In this document: one piece after another, positions 61,857-64,000 of the stretch
Position numbering within the stretch: position 1 is the stretch's first letter
Layout: each line of letters opens with the position of its first letter
Origin: Acanthochlamys bracteata
Lineage: Eukaryota > Streptophyta > Magnoliopsida > Pandanales > Velloziaceae
Assembly (NCBI GenBank): GCA_019914995.1
Contig: CM034126.1
Span: forward strand, 14,849,839 to 14,913,838
Direction: 5' to 3'
DNA: 64,000 nt
The notes under the pieces: generated by a model
Databases searched by the model: none
Told to the model about the DNA's origin: nothing
Seen by the model: only the letters and a program-made list of their open reading frames with translations
Translations under genes and position numbers: made by a program

Positions 61857-62300
61857 AATCCAGCTGCCGAGCAAGCATTCCAGCAGCTTAAACAGGTAAT
61901 GACTACTACTCCTATACTTGCTGCTCCTGATTTTGATAAACCCTTCACTATAGAGACATATGCATCTAGTAAAGGTATAGGGGCAGTACTGACATAGAAC
62001 AATAGACCAATAGCTTTCTTTAGTAAAGCTCTCTCTCCTACTGCCTAAGGAAAATCAACCTATGAGAAGGAGCTCATGGCTTTAGTAGTAGCAGTCCAGA
62101 AATGGAGACCCTATCTAATTGCACAGAGGTTCCTAATCAAAACGGATCACTTAAGCCTAAAATATTTATTGGAGCAGCGCTTAAGTACGTCTGACCAGCA
62201 CAAATGTCTTATTAAGTTACTTGGCTACGACTATCAAATCGTGTACCGATCCGGAGCCCAAAACATTGTTGCGGATGCTCTATCACGACGGCCTGAAGGT
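61857..62300 (+). pseudogene. Gypsy C RNase H
   Basis: Contains STYEKELMALVVAVQKWRPY, LIKTDHLSLKYLLEQRLST and ADALSRRPEGTLSA. Stops at 61996-61998 and 62046-62048 cut the frame. Confidence 0.88.
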
Positions 62301-63521
62301 ACACTGTCAGCACTTACAACGATTCAACCCTCATTTTGGGATGAGCTTCGGATAAGCCAGCAAACAGATCCGGCCTTACAGGAGCTTTTGCAAAAAGCTA
62401 CCAACAGTTCACAACCTGAGATTCGTGTGTCTAACGAAATTTTAATACGCAACCAACGTATTAGAGTACCTGAAAATTTCTCCCTACGAACTCAACTCTT
62501 GTACGAAGCACATAATACAACCGGAGGAGGGCATGGTGGAGAGTTTCGAACATACAAGCGGCTCAACCAACAATTACAGTGGCCTGACATGACTAAGGAT
62601 GTGCGCAATTATGTGGCAGCTTGCGCCACTTGTGCCCGAGCTAAATCTGAAAGTCTTGACAATGGGTCAAGTGTGCACCTTTGCCTATACCGTGAAACAG
62701 TATGGACCGACATATCAATGGATTTTATAGAGGGGCTTCCATTGTCAGGAGGTAAGGATGTTATTTTTATGGTTGTTGATCGTCTTTCTAAGTATACCCA
62801 TTTCATTCCGGTGAGACACCCCTATACGGCATCCGATATTGCCCTTGCATTCACTAAGGAAATGGTCCGACTGTACGGATGCCCTGCAACAATAATGGAT
62901 AGGGATCCGGTATTTCTCAGTTCCTTTTGGAAGGACATACATAAGCTGTAGGGAACATCACTCCATATGAGTACTGCTTACCATCCTCAGACCGATGGAC
63001 AGTCCGAGGTGGTTAACAGAGGTTTGGAGACTTATCTCCGATGCTTCGTCGGAGATCATCCTCGGAAGTGGATCAACTGGTTACATTGGGCGGAATATTC
63101 GTATAACACTAGTACACATTCTGCCACAAAGATAACTCCCTTCGAAGCGGTGTACGGACGACCTCCGCCACCTCTGGTTTACTTTCTAGTGTGGAGCACA
63201 AGATCGGATGAGCTGAGCAATCAGCTGCGTGAGCGAGACGCCATTATCAGAGAGCTGAAACTTCACCTATCTAGCGCCCAAAACAGAATGAAACAACAAG
63301 CGGATGGGCATAGGAGAGAAAAGCAATACAATCTTGGTGATCAAGTGTTTCTGAAACTGCGACCTTATCGTCAGAGTTCCTTGGCAACTAGGAGGGATCA
63401 TAACCTTCGGTTCCGGTATTATGGCCTTATACAGTGGAGGGGATCGTCGGAAAGGCTGCATACAAATTATCACTCCCAGCCACATCTAAGATACAACCTG
63501 TTTTTCATGTGTCACAACTAA
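62300..63521 (+). pseudogene. Gypsy C integrase
   Basis: The zinc-binding region has HNTTGGGHGGEFRTYKRL and CATCARAKSES. The core has WTDISMDFIEGLPLSGGKDV, FMVVDRLSKYTHFIPV, then after a stop at 62949-62951 YHPQTDGQSEVVNRGLETYL and the C-terminal PFEAVYGRPPPPL and YNLGDQVFLKLRPYRQSSLA. A further frame change occurs near 63380-63480. The usual ending VSQLKDARRVL follows at 63510-63542 in another frame. Confidence 0.92.
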
Positions 63522-63588
63522 AGGATGCTCGTCGGGTTCTAATCACCTCGTTTACAGGGGAGGTCAACGCCGAAGAGCTATTTTTGGA

Positions 63589-64000
63589 CCAGGCCCAGGC
63601 CCAGGCCCAGGCCCAGGCCCAGGCCCAGGCCCAGGCCCAGGCCCAGGCCCAGGGCCCAGGCCCAGGCCCAGGCCCAGGCCCAGGCCCAGGCCCAGGCCCA
63701 GGCCCAGGCCCAGCCCAGGCCCAGGCCCAGGCCCAGGCCCAGGCCCAGGCCCAGGCCCCCAGGCCCAGGCCCAGGCCCAGGCCCAGGCCCAGGCCCAGGC
63801 CCAGGCCCAGGCCCAGGCCCAGGCCCAGGCCCAGGCCCAGGCCCAGGCCCAGGCCCAGGCCCAGGCCCAGGCCCAGGCCCAGGCCCAGGCCCAGGCCCAG
63901 GCCCAGGCCCAGGCCCAGGCCCAGGCCCAGGCCCAGGCCCAGGCCCAGGCCCAGGCCCAGGCCCAGGCCCAGGCCCAGGCCCAGGCCCAGGCCCAGGGCC
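63589..64000 (+). repeat. GGCCCA hexanucleotide tandem array
   Basis: At least 411 bp (about 68 units) of the hexamer CAGGCC/GGCCCA, reaching the window end. Visible irregularities: one extra G at about 63652-63654, one lost G at about 63713, two extra C at about 63756-63760, and an extra G near 63997. The array begins directly after the codons for EVNAEELFLD of the gypsy integrase tail. The minus strand reads GGGCCT repeats. Confidence 0.97.

Larger units (their letters stand above)
58795..64000 (+). mobile_element. Ty3/gypsy LTR retrotransposon (element C), decayed, right end outside window
   Basis: The 5' LTR at 58795-59222 is followed by a primer-site-like TTGATATTAGAGC, then gag, zinc knuckle, protease, RT, RNase H and integrase in gypsy order on plus. 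The pol frame is cut by stops at about 60631, 60853, 61855, 61996, 62046 and 62949 and by frame shifts at homopolymers near 61271 (A run) and 61590 (T run). After the integrase, the frame runs into the GGCCCA hexanucleotide array at 63589. No 3' LTR is seen. Confidence 0.93.

Noticed and set aside
63589-64000. Telomere or centromere satellite
   Set aside because: The unit GGCCCA is not the plant telomere repeat (TTTAGGG type), and the array starts inside a retrotransposon frame.

Overview
The window is nuclear DNA of a flowering plant. The evidence is spliced genes with GT-AG introns, a plant WAV3-type RING ligase, a plastid-type HAD hydrolase family known from plants, Ty1/copia and Ty3/gypsy retrotransposons with plant-type initiator-Met primer sites, and AT-rich spacers. 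The strongly GC-rich coding sequence of two genes (PDX1 and the WAV3-like gene) in an AT-rich background would suit a non-grass monocot, but the species cannot be fixed from the sequence.

Layout: (1) 1-1548, minus: first three coding exons of a histidine-phosphatase (phosphoglycerate mutase-like) gene that leaves the window on the left; a lone LTR lies upstream at 2017-2564. (2) 4645-8091, minus: two-exon WAV3/EDA40-like RING-H2 plus vWA E3 ligase. (3) 8092-15645: about 7.5 kb of AT-rich spacer without a gene I can support. (4) 15646-26738, minus: a HAD-like hydrolase gene, now broken by frameshifts and split near its first exon by a 5.2-kb Ty1/copia element (21327-26573, target duplication CAATT); a 1.26-kb element with inverted ends sits in one intron. 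(5) 27502-28449, plus: intact intronless PDX1 (vitamin B6 synthase). (6) 30392-42299, minus: a complete 28-coding-exon PRP40-type splicing factor of 1051 residues (two WW domains, six FF domains, Lys/Arg/Glu-rich tail), convergent with PDX1.

From 43 kb rightwards the window is mostly repeats: a truncated gypsy-like element on minus (about 44.5-45.8 kb), an unclassified interspersed repeat (46-48 kb), a fairly young Ty1/copia element on minus (48467-53270), a block with inverted ends carrying broken cyclin-dependent kinase E (CDK8-like) exons (55261-58165), and a decayed Ty3/gypsy element on plus (58795 to the window end). The gypsy reading frame runs at its right end into at least 411 bp of GGCCCA hexanucleotide repeat, which continues past the window.

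The intact genes are unrelated housekeeping or regulatory functions (PLP synthesis, pre-mRNA splicing, ubiquitin ligation) and do not form a pathway. I found no convincing new multi-gene system. The most unusual items are the in-frame hexamer array with G-quadruplex potential, the kinase fragments inside a block with inverted ends, and the retrotransposon-split HAD gene.
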